The notes under the pieces: model-generated
What the model was told of the DNA's origin: nothing
Database searches by the model: none
The model's input: the letters and a program-made list of their open reading frames with translations, nothing else
Shown: piece by piece, positions 23,572 to 34,679 of the stretch
How positions within the stretch are numbered: the first letter of the stretch is position 1
Layout of the letters: each line of letters opens with the position of its first letter
Made by a program: the position numbers and the translations under genes
Source: Trileptium ribeirensis
Taxonomy: Eukaryota; Nematoda; Enoplea; Enoplida; Thoracostomopsidae
Direction of reading: 5' to 3'
NCBI GenBank assembly: GCA_030248225.1
Contig: JASANE010019195.1
Span: 1-64,000 of the forward strand
Length of the DNA: 64,000 nt

Positions 23572-23835
23572 GAATTTGCAACCTGCCACAGTTTTCCACT
23601 GCAAACCCCTACAGATACTGCATGTTTCGGCATGCCACAATCTGAACGAGTTGGTTTTTCTGGTGCTACAAATTTCGTTTTGTTCTTGGGAAATTGTAAT
23701 ATTCGTCTCAATACCGATAGTGCTTCGTTCAGTCAGTGGGTTTTACATCCAGATGTTTTTGCAAATCATGGAAAACGAGGAAATGTTTTCCACGTGGGTC
23801 CCGTCAAAATGCCAAAACAGAGAATTTACAAATGA
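23572..23835 (+). CDS. Possible terminal exon of an unknown gene
   Basis: An open frame of 87 codons starts right after TTAACAG (a possible 3' splice site) and ends at TGA. It contains GMPQSERVGFSGATNFVLFL and several Cys residues near the start. A frame with a possible donor lies just upstream (ATG near 23488 to TTCAG/GTAACT at 23534), but the phases do not match and the intron would be only about 38 bp. I do not recognise a family, and it may be chance. Confidence 0.2.
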   Translation, partial: EFATCHSFPLQTPTDTACFGMPQSERVGFSGATNFVLFLGNCNIRLNTDSASFSQWVLHPDVFANHGKRGNVFHVGPVKMPKQRIYK

Positions 23836-24956
23836 AACAAAATAATTTTTTTATGTTTTTAATTAAGCATTGACAAAATCAACAAATATATTTAATTCTA
23901 CTTAATCAGTTTTGGGGCCAATGATAAATCAAGAAAACTGTATTTTAATGCTTTAAGGCTTGCTTCAATGAAGGTTATAGATCTGATCGTTTTAGTTCTT
24001 AATACCGTGGTACACTGATGTATAAAGTCAATGATGTACATAAAAAGTCCCAAAACACGTCCAGATAATTCCTAATCACTGGCAACGTTGCTTTCATTGC
24101 ACCACGGTCTAAATCATTCTGCAGTCCTCTTCCGTGGGCTGGTATCAAAACTACCAGAAAAAGTGTGTTTAGCCAGCTTCGAAGCAGAAAAGTTGAAGAT
24201 TCCGATTATATCAGTTAATTAGCTGAACTAACTGCCAAAAGTTTAGAACAGAAATATCTTTGTAATTTAAAATCACGTTGAAAGTTCCTTCCTTTCTAAA
24301 TCGCAATTAAAAATCATGTTTATAACAAGTTTTCTTATAATATCGATACGAAAAGTATTCTGTACTTCACTTGGGTCTGAAAATCCTAAGCATTATTAAT
24401 TAATCTAATCTTTAAATGAACTTATGTCGTCTAGGCAAGCAGATCACATACTAATTTTAAATTTGTTTTTTCACAGTAGCAAGATATGAATTTTAATATT
24501 TAAGATAATGCTAATAGTTAATTGCAGAATAGTTAGCGCTATTTAGAATTTTTCCCAGTATAGGAACTTTTTTTTATTTAAGACGTTTACTGTCTTTTTA
24601 TGTATCCGACCTCGAAAGTTAAAGGGAAGTGTAACGAATCTATGTTTAATTGGTAATATAAAGTGATAACAGAATTTGCTCAGAATTAGTTTATTCGTCC
24701 ATTGCTTGGATTTTGTTGTTTTTATTTTACACAGATAGAAGAATTAAGATTATATCATTCGTGTGTATAATCAAAGACGTTACAATTGTTTATAAAATTT
24801 TGAACACAATTCCATTGATCTGGAAATAAATAACTTTTTCCAAGCTTAACTTCTTTTGATTGTTAGTGGATGGCATAAAATATTAATTTCGTAATAAAGC
24901 TAAACGACATTTGAAATAACACGGATTTGAAGGTAGTCCGTTGTCTTTAATCCTTC
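23836..24956. other. No recognisable gene
   Basis: AT-rich intergenic sequence with no supported ORF, RNA or clear repeat. Confidence 0.5.
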
Positions 24957-25370
24957 TTGCATCCCAAACTGTCCCTTACAGTCCTCTCAATACAATTGTG
25001 TAGTCTAAAGGTGTCGAAGGAATGTATTGGAATTATCCCCCTGGGGCGCAAAGCTTCCTCCCGCTCTCGAGGCTTCGGTGATCACAATGAGAGGTTCTTA
25101 TCCCCTGTAGGTCGGCACCCGATCCCCAAAAGGCGCGCGGAGCATTTCGGCAAAAATAGACAAAAAGCTGTGGGAAAATTGGCAAAAAATTGTGGCAAAT
25201 TGGCAAATATATTAAGTAAAATTTTGAGTCCCAAAAAGTTGAGTCCAAAATTTATCTCCCTCCTGACGACCTTCCCTCCCCGCCTACCGGTTAATATCCC
25301 TCCTGTGGATGCCGAAAGCACCCCTTCCCTCAGAAGCATCCATTACCCCTCCTTGGACTTCGGACCTTAA
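24957..25370 (+). other. Unrecognised ORF in a GC-richer patch
   Basis: A 137-codon frame opening at a TTG codon. The middle (25140-25240) is an internally repetitive run built on GGCAAA(A)TTG that yields a GKLAKN-like repeat. Overlapping ORFs exist on the other strand. This looks like a repeat fragment rather than a gene. Confidence 0.15.
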
Positions 25371-26036
25371 TTATGTATAGTATAATGTCTGTTTGCACGT
25401 GCGTTGCTATTCTTTACCTTTTTAAGGTTCCTTAAATAACAAATCAATTGCTCTTGCATAGCTTGTTGGTTTGCATACGCCACTTTCAATGTTATATCAA
25501 AAGTCCGATCGTTGGTGCCGGCTTAATTTTGCCATACATTGAGCGATACACAAATCTGGAGGATTAGTAAAAATTTAGTTTATTGGTCGACTAATAAATA
25601 TTTAGCCTATTGCTCGATTAAGCGTAAGTAACTAATTAATAGAAATAAAGAGATTGGTGATGGCTCGTGTTTGGAAACAGTGCCAAATTTGCCACAAAAT
25701 GCAAAATTTGGCTCAAGTTTAGCTGCATTTTATCCCCAAAAATTATGTTCAAGTTTGCGAATTCGGCCATATTAATTCGTTTAAGTTTCACAAAATATTT
25801 CGATATTTTGATACAACCCCATTGCACAATAATGAATTTTTGGAAACCAATCCGCTTGGAGTACGGAAAATGATGTATCGGAAGCTTTCATAAAAATGAG
25901 GGTGCGTTACATAAAATCCTGATCATAAACGGCAGTTTTAATCGCATTTCGCGCTTTATTGGTCGGAACATATTGCTTCACAGTAGCTTGACTCATTCAT
26001 GATTTTGTACTCTTTAGTTGTTTGTAGCACATAATA
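25371..26036. other. Upstream region of the transporter gene
   Basis: AT-rich, with no further gene seen. Promoter or 5' UTR elements of the downstream transporter would lie here, but I cannot define them. Confidence 0.35.
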
Positions 26037-26669
26037 ATGGATTTCATTATAAAGCTAGTCCTTTTGCTAACCGTCTTTGATTCGGCATTTTTTGTAATGC
26101 AAATGATAATGATGCCATATAAAGCGACAGAAATTGGTTTATCCAATATTCAATTGGGTTACGTAGCTACTACATTTGCGTTAATTCAACTCGTTGGTAA
26201 TCCAACTTTTGGCCGCATTTCTGATATTGTTAGCGTGCGGACGTCGTTCATGATCACTTTCTCGTGTTGGGCAGGCCTATACACTTTGACTGGATTTGCT
26301 GAATCCATTCAGCTAATGCTTGTGTCAAGGATTTTTTCATTCTGGGCCCTTGGTATGCAAGCTTCTCAATCAGCTATACCCAAACTAACTGCCTCAGCCG
26401 ATGAAACAGAGGAAGGTGTTTCTAAAATTGGCATTGCTTTTGGTATGGGATTGATTATTGGTCCGCTAACCGCAGGAGCTATGTCATCTATTGTTGGAAC
26501 AAATGGGGCTTTTTACGTCGGCGCTGTTGCTTCACTAGTGATAATAGCTGTGGTTGTGATGAAACTACCGAACAATAATGCGCAGAAGACTGATGAAAAA
26601 AGTAAAGACTCAAAAACATCCGGTAAAGGATTAATCCAGAGCTACGTCGATATTGCTTCAAAGCCACAG
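26037..26669 (+). CDS. Transporter exon 1
   Basis: 211 codons ending ASKPQ in phase 0 before GTAATG. It encodes TM1-6 and the central charged loop (KTDEKSKDSKTSGKG). The frame runs only a few codons into the intron before a stop, as expected. Confidence 0.85.
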
Positions 26670-28267
26670 GTAATGTTTGTATTGTGTTGCTGAAAATATT
26701 GTGAAATGAATAGAACAGTTTAACCGTAACAGGGTTTGTTGTTAATGGTAATAGATGAAACATTATTGCCAAAAAGTAACACTGGTTTGAAACAATTGCG
26801 GCGCTAAATATAAGTGACGTCGTCCAAATTATAGTGTGATTACCCCTGCACAAAAGATGTGAGTTTTGCTACATGAAACAATAAGTTTTCCATACATATC
26901 ACTAATAAATCTACGAACAGCTGAAATAGAAGGCTATATTTTTCTTTATAATAAATATTAATATTACATACTGTAAAATCTCATGATGAACCTGATAGTA
27001 TATGGTTCTTTTTTGCTACTTATAAGTATTACTATTTAGATTATTGTCACGTTAACTCAGAGTTCGCTATATAAAACATTAAGTTTTCAGTACGGATCCC
27101 TAACATATCTACAAACAGTTAAAATTCTATATTTTTCTATATAACAATCGTTATATTATCTACATTGAAATTCTCATGGCGAACCTGTATAACAATATGT
27201 ATTATAAGTATTTACACAGAATTAATCCCGTGATGTATAATTTAGCTAATCACTTAAGATCATAGGAAGATTTGCTCTACGAAAGAATTAATATCAAATC
27301 TTAACCGAGCGCGATGTACAGTTAGGGCACACATCTATCTGTGAATGCTGCTAAGTAAGGAAATCTGTGATTATATCGTACTATATAGTAATTCGCGACT
27401 AGAAGCCTGTCTTTGGTGCTAATATTTTGAACATAAAATAGTATTTGCAAAAACATATATGCAATATTGTCTATTTGGTGTAATGTATGAACACAAAGTG
27501 TAGCTTGTTTGAAAACTTGTAAAGGACCCCTTTATTTACAGCACCTATGGAGCTAAATGTGGGCACCGCCACATTTGTTCGTCTCCCATTTTGCAGAAAT
27601 ACGAACTATAAGGTGCGAATTATGAGTATTAACTTTTTGGAGTGCACTACTCACATTATTTTTGACATACAACCGTGTGTAAGCAGTTTTACAGATACTA
27701 CCGCTCATGGTTCTAAAAGCTGCGTCTATCATGCCGATGATGGTTCAAGATCCAATTTTGGGCATGTACAACATCAAAGTTCTCGGTGTAACGCAGGGTC
27801 AAATGTCAACATTGGCGGCTTTTATGGGAATATTGATGATCGGGAATATGGCATTACTGGTTCCACGAGTTAGAGCGCTTTTCCCGCCAAAAACAGTTTT
27901 CCAGTTTGCAGCGGTGCTATTTGCGACTAGCTATGTCGGCTTTTGTTTCTACAATGCATTTTGGCAACTATTTATTATACAGCCTTTCGGTATGATTGCA
28001 ATGGGCCTCACTCAAACATCAGTTGACAGCCTTATTGCCTTGAGTGTTGACCAGGCAGAAAGTGGCGCAGCTTTCGGACTATCAAACGCCATAATTTCGG
28101 CGTTTGCGGTTGTTGGACCCGTACTTGGTGGCGTAGGAGAGTCTATTTTTGGATTTAATTTTATTATATATATTGGCTTAACAATCGCGTCCACAATTTT
28201 TGGCCTTGCAACGCTGAAAATTAGTAACGAACAGGGGTCAGAGATTGAAGACAAGAAGATTCAATAG
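26037..28267 (+). CDS. SLC22A18-like major facilitator transporter, two exons
   Basis: Join 26037-26669 and 27695-28267. The donor CACAG/GTAATG and acceptor TTTTACAG/ATACT are both in phase 0 and give 401 residues, close to the usual size of this 12-TM family. The first half carries MPYKATEIGLSNIQLGYVAT followed by LVGNPTFGRISDI. This matches the MFS loop 2-3 signature (G...GRxSD) in the form found in SLC22A18-type proteins. Further hydrophobic segments follow, then a Lys-rich cytoplasmic loop (about residues 182-200) before TM7. The second half includes KAASIMPMMVQDPILGMYN and several Gly/Ala-rich TM segments. SLC22A18 is thought to move organic cations or drugs by proton exchange; the substrate here is unknown. 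The start ATG fits because TM1 begins at once. Intron length is 1025 bp. An upstream non-coding exon cannot be excluded. Confidence 0.85.
26670..27694 (+). other. Transporter intron
   Basis: An AT-rich GT...AG intron of 1025 bp. The ORF at 27547-27873 is a shadow in another frame that overlaps exon 2. Confidence 0.8.
27695..28267 (+). CDS. Transporter exon 2
   Basis: Starts ILPLMVLKAASIMPMM after TTTTACAG and ends with a TAG after a charged C-terminal tail (EQGSEIEDKKIQ). It encodes TM7-12. Confidence 0.85.
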   Translation: MLPLMVLKAASIMPMMVQDPILGMYNIKVLGVTQGQMSTLAAFMGILMIGNMALLVPRVRALFPPKTVFQFAAVLFATSYVGFCFYNAFWQLFIIQPFGMIAMGLTQTSVDSLIALSVDQAESGAAFGLSNAIISAFAVVGPVLGGVGESIFGFNFIIYIGLTIASTIFGLATLKISNEQGSEIEDKKIQ

Positions 28268-28492
28268 TTTGATAGCACATACTGAAACAGGAAATAGAAA
28301 TCACAAATATATGATAATAGAACAGTTTTTGTCAACGTTATTTACCAGCAGATTTGCCTATCTTATATATTGGGTTGATAAATGGAGTTAAAATAACTCC
28401 TATATTCATCCGTGACTACCATTACACGACGACTACTGTTCTGATGTTTTAGATTTTATGTTGATTATGGTATAAAAACTGTTTTCCTTTAA

Positions 28493-28757
28493 TCCTTTCC
28501 CGCATAAAGTGACACGTGTGTGACGCTCTACGTTGCGACGTGATTCGCATACTGAGTTTGCCGTGCGGACTGCGTTTGCAACTGCGTTGTTGTTCGCTCG
28601 CTTTGTCAGGTTGCTTAAGCAACCGAGCAACAGATCCTAAATAGCATAATGGTTAACTTATAACGCTTTCATCGAAACGATTTAGGTTTGCTTTGCATTC
28701 GCGGCAAAAGATTGTTCAACATTTTACAAAATACGCAATAATTCATGCGGGAAAGGG
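28493..28757 (+). mobile_element. MITE with piggyBac-like ends
   Basis: Inverted ends TCCTTTCCCGCAT (28493-28505) and ATGCGGGAAAGGG (28745-28757). The left end follows TTAA (28489-28492); the right flank has decayed to TAAG. Related copies elsewhere (for example 61913-61930) end ...GCGGGAAAGCGTTAA. A TTAA target plus CCCTTT-type ends fits piggyBac-type elements. The interior matches the tandem arrays near 38.6 and 62 kb (the GTTCGCTCGCTTTGTCAGG region). No coding capacity. Confidence 0.65.
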
Positions 28758-28764
28758 TAAGGAG

Positions 28765-29800
28765 AAATGACGGTGGGCCTACACAATTTAAGCAATAGAT
28801 CAGCTTGATGTTAAATAATTCATATTTTACGTTAAGACGTGTGCGACATGGCAGAATTTTGTCACAGTGTGCCGCGACTCTAAAGCGAAAGTAGCCTAGC
28901 AGCGATTAGCCATTGTGACAATTTTGGGCCAAGCCAGGCCCTGCAAATATATTATCTAATGGTAAAGCGCGGTTGGAAAATTGTCACAAAGGCCGGGATC
29001 GACACTAAAAGTCTAAAGGCTCTAAATATGACAGCAATGCAAAATCATGAAACAATGGAAATTGATGGTACATACGATTGTATATTCGTTAACCGTCCTT
29101 TCAGTTACAAAGGTACAATTTTACGTAATAAGGAGCATTTTTCATAGCTACTACGTTGGGTTTTAAAAAGCGCCTAGATAACAATTTTGAAAATAGTGAC
29201 ATTTACCTATTTATTTTACCTCTATTTTTGCGATTTACTTTAAGTAATACTAATCTCGGCCTCATTGGGTCTAGAACTAAATGTTTTCTCTGTAACATAC
29301 TTTGCTAAAACTGATCGTAGTAAATATATTTTCAATAGTCCGTCACGGCTATCAAGCCGCTTTCAGCTAGTAGAAACGTACTAGCATAGCTTGGATGTTT
29401 ATTTTCGTTATAAAGGGCCTGAATTGGCCCTATATAGCATTTGGCCCAGGTACACACATCTTAAGATGAATGATGCATAAGTCAGTTTCGAAAACTTGTT
29501 TCGACAATGAGCTCAATGTGTGGAAAGAATAATACGGATTACGAGAAAAACAGAATATTTAAGGCGGCAGGCATTGTCGCCAAATAATTTTATTGTTGCA
29601 GTATATATAATAAATTTGCTCAATCACAACTTGCAGAGTTAATGCTTTGAAAAAATTATCAGTGCGTGTCCGCATGGTGTCGTGTAAACGTAAGGCAATA
29701 TCACGGAGATATAGCCATAGTGCCTTACCATAAACCGTAAGTTATATTAACGCTGAGGAAATCGCCCTTATGAGATACGGATAATATGGATTTTAACCAT
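28765..29800. other. No supported gene
   Basis: A 62-codon frame at 28959-29147 (TTG start, TKAGIDTKSLKALNMTAM) looks somewhat protein-like, but I cannot assign it and see no clear splice sites. The rest is AT-rich. Confidence 0.4.
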
Positions 29801-29818
29801 TTCATGCCCCAATCAATT

Positions 29819-29890
29819 TGGGCATGGTGCAATGTTTAACAGACTCACGCCGGTGCCAGGGATCGAATCCTGGTTATACGATTGAACACA
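29819..29890 (+). repeat. tRNA-derived SINE-like sequence
   Basis: TGGTGCAATGTTTAAC at 29825-29840 resembles a Pol III A box. GGATCGAATCC at 29860-29870 matches the B-box consensus at 10 of 11 positions, at near-normal spacing. A related copy lies at 41260-41340, so this is a dispersed repeat rather than a tRNA gene. Confidence 0.55.
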
Positions 29891-30014
29891 GCCCACGGAA
29901 ATTACTGACTATGTAAGAGGTCTCACTCGGTACCTTAACTGCGCGAACAAATGGGACCAGTTTTGACGTCATGACTTTGGGAGGGCAGATGTCATCATCC
30001 CATTTGCTACCATT

Positions 30015-30028
30015 CCCCCCCCCCCCCC
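30015..30028. repeat. Poly-C tract
   Basis: Fourteen consecutive C residues on the + strand. Confidence 0.95.
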
Positions 30029-30194
30029 GCACTGCGACAAAACTGACCGCAGCAACAGTGCACTTATTATACTCAAAACCACGAATTGCCACGCAATATC
30101 AAGTCATATTCATTAATTTAAAATAAATTGCAATACAAAAATTTGTTCTCTCATTCGTAAGAAGGTCCTATTAAACACAGATAGCTAAACTTTT

Positions 30195-30370
30195 CTTCAC
30201 ATGAAAATCGTGCTCCCACTCTAAACAGTCATCACCCCGTTTTCTAAATAGTGGTTACCCTCTCATTGCAAATAGTGCTTACCACTTCCTTCGGACTCCT
30301 TATAGTGGTTGCCCTACAATCCAAAATGTCGCTGCTCCCACATCATACAGTCGCCCGCCACGACTCAAAA
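30195..30370. repeat. Degenerate ~29-bp tandem repeat
   Basis: About six diverged units built on AATAGTGGTTACCCTC, separated by about 28-33 bp. The overlapping ORFs (30251-30475 + and 30343-30525 -) are not supported as genes. Confidence 0.5.
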
Positions 30371-30525
30371 TTTTTAGTAGAGGGTCTTTGGCAAACGCGG
30401 ACAATGCAACGCTTCACGTTTACGTACTGGTGCAAATGTGCGTCAATACGCGCGAAAGGTTTAGTTAGGCGATAGCAAAATTTTGGATTTAAATTGAAAG
30501 TCATCTTCGGCTTGAAATCATTCAA

Positions 30526-31308
30526 GATAGCGGCGATATATCAGGAAGTCGCTCAGCTGTACCAGGTTATGATTTTGACGTAGTATTCGCTGCATACACA
30601 TCTTCAGCTTCACGCAAATACATAAATGTAGTTTTGATAAATAAAATATCAATTTATGATATTGATTTTCGAAAATAACCATAAAATTCTTTAATGTTTC
30701 AGATTAATTTATATAAGTTTGACTTGACATAAAGACAACCTACGTTTTGTCTAAGTTTGAAATTTATAGCTATGAAGTTTGAACTTTAAATGCATTTATA
30801 TAGTATCAAAAATTCATTTAAACCCATATATCGTTTGATCTATTACAATTTCAGATTTGTGTGTTTATTATACGCTGTTGGCCATTTATCTGTTAGATAG
30901 TGAAAAAAATCTAGATTAATGCCATTATATCCTCTGGATTTTTAGCATACTCCTTAGTAATCAGTATCATTTGCTCTTCACAGCGGCAAGCCACAAAAAA
31001 GTGGTGGGATACATTTAACAAAATGTAACGTATTTTCCGTTAGGATCCACAGTTTTTGGGTCATATGTTCAATATATGGCCTTTTGTATTGTGATCTATG
31101 ATTCTATAGTTCTGCTCGATAATACATTGAATCTGCGTCTCTACTTTGGCATATAACTTCATCGTTTGGCAATTCACATCAATAGAATAAACCATATAGC
31201 AAGGACTTCAATTACCTTTTCTTGGTGACACGTTTTTGCCATAATAATATTATTTGTCAGGAGAATCATTTGCTTGGAACAAACCGACTCCAAAAGTAAA
31301 AATTCTGG
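30526..31308. other. No recognisable gene
   Basis: AT-rich intergenic sequence. Confidence 0.5.
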
Positions 31309-31314
31309 TGCCGG

Positions 31315-31398
31315 TGTGAGTTGAACACACACCTTCTGGTCCGGTAATACGAGACACCGTGCGTGCTCAGTCACGCACGGAATGCTAGCTACCAGAAT
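31315..31398 (-). repeat. tRNA-like sequence, probably SINE head
   Basis: On the minus strand the segment runs GGTAGCTAGCATTCC... to ...CTCACACCGGCACCA, with a T-arm-like stem GTGTG/CACAC around TTCAACT and a weak acceptor match. The outer 7 bp (TTCTGGT/ACCAGAA) pair perfectly. Pairing elsewhere is incomplete, so a decayed tRNA or tRNA-derived repeat is more likely than an active tRNA. Confidence 0.4.
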
Positions 31399-31449
31399 TT
31401 CGCGGTTTAGAGCATGCAAAAGTGTTACAGAACCACTACACTTTTGGAA

Positions 31450-33700
31450 ATACGATTTGGATTACCATTTATATCCTATCCCATGAGTCTTTCTAGTTTG
31501 TTTAACCACTGAAAATCATTAAGATTGCTGCAGCAGTTACCTAGTTTACCCAAAGGTTACGCAGCAGCAGCGCACCATTTGTTGGCTGTTATTATTTACG
31601 GTAAACCCAGGGGTAAAAATGTCATATAGTGACATAATATTGCTAACTGTCTTCAGTTAATACGTGTAAGATCTAGTCAGTGACACTGATCAAGCTCACC
31701 TTCATCCATTCTGCAGGCGTAAAGGAAACTGAGTTCCTTAGTAATAATGCAAATTTTTCAACTTTTGTTTTAGTGTAATACTTTCGTAAATCACTAAAGA
31801 TGGATGTCATGAAAAAAATTTTATTTACACAAAATACGATTCATCTTTACTGGATAGCACGTAATTAAAACGTTTATATGCTCAAATTTTTATTCCCAAC
31901 AACTGTATGTTGTAGCGCCTTGTATCGCAATTAAGATCAGACAACTAGTGCAAATAATTCATGATTTAGCTTTTCATCATCATAACTCAGCAACGGATGG
32001 TCAGATTGGTTTCACCGATCTTTCAAAATGTTTCTCTTGGCACAAACCAGTTCTCTCGGTGTATATTTGTATTTATAAGTCTACGACTAGTTTTATTTCT
32101 ACCCTTAAATCATTTTTGGCAATTTTACGTGTAAAAGCTATATAGTATTAGTTGAAGCAAGAGTATATGCGGAATGGATTAACCCATTTTACTGAAGTGA
32201 CTTGTAGTACAATGCTACTTAGGTTCTGTGTCTACTTGAGCATACATTTGACTGCACGATTTTCCATTCATGAGCGAGAGCTGTTGAGTCATCATTAAAA
32301 ATTGAAACCTGTTATCTGTTCGATTCAGAATTTTCGGTATCACTCGCAAGAAATTGCAGGCAAGGTGAAATCTCCAATTTGTCATATAAAAAGATACCTG
32401 AGGACCAAGTCTTTAATATTTTTCCAATGAACCTGATATTCCGATGCCAAATTTAGTTCAAAATTTCAGCGACTTTCAGTTCCTATTCCACCGAATAATT
32501 CTTAATTCTTTGCACGAGTATCGTTTACGCCTGCGTTGATATTAAATTTATGTTCATGTTACCTTAAAGCTATCCAATACTTCCAGTGTCTTTTACTGAC
32601 ATCGATCAATAAATTGATATGCATCGGGAAAATCGTGCCCTTAAAACTGTAGCAATTGGGTTGCAGAACACTGCTTAACGCTAAAATTCGAGCTTTAGTC
32701 ATATATTCAAAAAGCAAAAAAGTTTTTTTGAATATTTTTGACATATCGCACCAATTTCTAGTGTGTAAATAGAATTCGACATGGTGTCAAGTATAGACCT
32801 GACACTTGTTATTTCTTAACGAAGATAACTAATAGGTTACACTACAGTTACTAAGGTTATAATGTTCATCAATTACTCGTGTTGTTAATTACGCATAATT
32901 AAACTAATGTAATCAATAAGATGCTTAAATGTATAGGCTGAGTGTAATGATTGTGTTGCAGAACACTGCTTAACTCTAAAATTCGAGCTTTAGTCAAAGC
33001 TTCGTAAAGCAAGCTTTTTAATATTTTTGACATACTGATCCTGCCTCAAGTTCGTAAATAGGAACCGACATAATGTCGAACACAGACCTGCCATTTGTTA
33101 TTCTTTATTACCTGTCATCATTTATTAATTAAACAAAAGTAATCGATAAAATGAAAGATGCTTGATGCTTTTTTTCGAGTCCATGACTGATAGCATTCGT
33201 ATAATCTCTACAATATTGTGCTCAGTCCTTATCTAGCTTATCACTCAATCATTAGAAAGCATCTTGAGAAACATGCGCGTTTTTGCGAGTATTAATATAG
33301 TTACCACTAAAATAACCTTTGTGGCTGCTTAAGATAGCTTTCGACCCAAAAATATCAACGCAAATGACCATAATGGGCAAACAGCCGCATAAGAACTAGA
33401 CTTAAGTATTTTTGTACGAATACATAATACTTAAACAGACTCGGAGATTTTATAGACACCTTAGAACCAGGAACATTGGCATAGATTTACACAGTTATTT
33501 TCATGTGAATACCGGTTTTTCATGGTGTTAGTTTTATATTTTCTTGATTAATTACTGCATTGTGCAATACGTTTTACTCGTGCGACGGTAGTTGGGATTT
33601 GCTGGGCTTTGTATTATTAACACTTAAACGTTGTTATTAACACAGTAGTTCTGTTACTGCACATCAGGATTCATATGTTCTTTTTGTATCTTGTTACAAA
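31450..33700. other. No supported gene
   Basis: AT-rich. One internal duplication is visible: the block around 32640-32745 (CAGAACACTGCTTAACGCTA...AATATTTTTGACAT) recurs diverged at about 32955-33040. Short ORFs are not convincing. Confidence 0.45.
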
Positions 33701-33767
33701 AAATTTAAACTCAACTAACGACAAGGCTTGATAGACAATCAGTGATTGCACAAATTCTTGGACACGC

Positions 33768-34025
33768 ATGCTTGGATACACTTGTGTAGAGAACTGCTCT
33801 GTAGCACAAACCAAGCAATGCGTTATTTACCCTGCGTCGCTTACGGAAGGGCCGGATTTTGTCAGTTTACCGCTGCTTCTCAGCGAAACTTGGTCATCCC
33901 CGACTGGCAATTGTGAAATTTTTGGACCATCCACAATACAGCTCAGCCCAGAAATAGTGAGAGGGGTCCGGGCTGGCTCTACAAATCTGAAGATATATGA
34001 AAAGCAAGTTACAGCAGAACAATAA
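33768..34025 (+). other. Unrecognised Cys-containing ORF
   Basis: 85 codons opening at TTG, with four Cys in the first half (CVENCSVAQTKQC) and a charged end. It is GC-richer than its flanks. It may be an exon fragment; no family was recognised. A second frame at 34482-34679 (65 codons) has similar composition. Confidence 0.2.
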
Positions 34026-34679
34026 AATAGCTACAGCAATATCGCTCACTTTCGGCTTTCACCTGCCTGAAACAACAACAAAGTTTGAGTGACAATACTG
34101 GACACGAAATTTAAAATTAACAGTGACCACCAGAATTTCACACTAGGTTGTAACAAAAATTCACCATGGACCAGAGTAGAGTTTTTCTGTACTGCATAAG
34201 GTATATTCTGTTGCTTGTTGACACTGCCCACCCGCCAATTTGTTTTTGTAAATTTTTTGTTTCTGCTTTGCAGAAATATCATAAATTTAATTTGGACTCT
34301 GTACCCATGCCATTGTGTATCATATTTATTTAAGAAATTTGCCTGATACAAGTCGAGGCTTCGCAATTTTCTCGGAGAATAACTTTAATTTTCCTAGCTC
34401 CTTCACCACCGTTGGTCGCCCATTCTAGAAATGAAAATTTTTGAATAAGTTAAATATTGTTCCTGTTGTAGAACCGGTATTTTGATGATATCAGAGATGG
34501 AAATTAGTGAAACATATAATTATAGGTGTCGAAGATCTGTCGGAACGCGCACATGGAACGATGGGAGTTCTGTTACTGCGGTAACTATATTTGAGCGCAA
34601 TCATGGAATGTTATTTACAAATCAAGGCAGGGACATAAAAACGAAGCAAATAGCCACTGCATTGGGTGCGGCGGCATAG

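Noticed and set aside
26488..26853. 121-codon minus-strand ORF overlapping the transporter
   Set aside because: It is a shadow of transporter exon 1 and the intron start, with no independent signal.
27547..27873. 108-codon + ORF across the start of transporter exon 2
   Set aside because: The other frame carries the recognisable transporter sequence, joined by good splice sites.
31309..31398. Functional tRNA gene on the minus strand
   Set aside because: T-arm-like pairing and outer pairing are present, but the acceptor, D and anticodon arms do not all fold. A tRNA-derived repeat is more likely.
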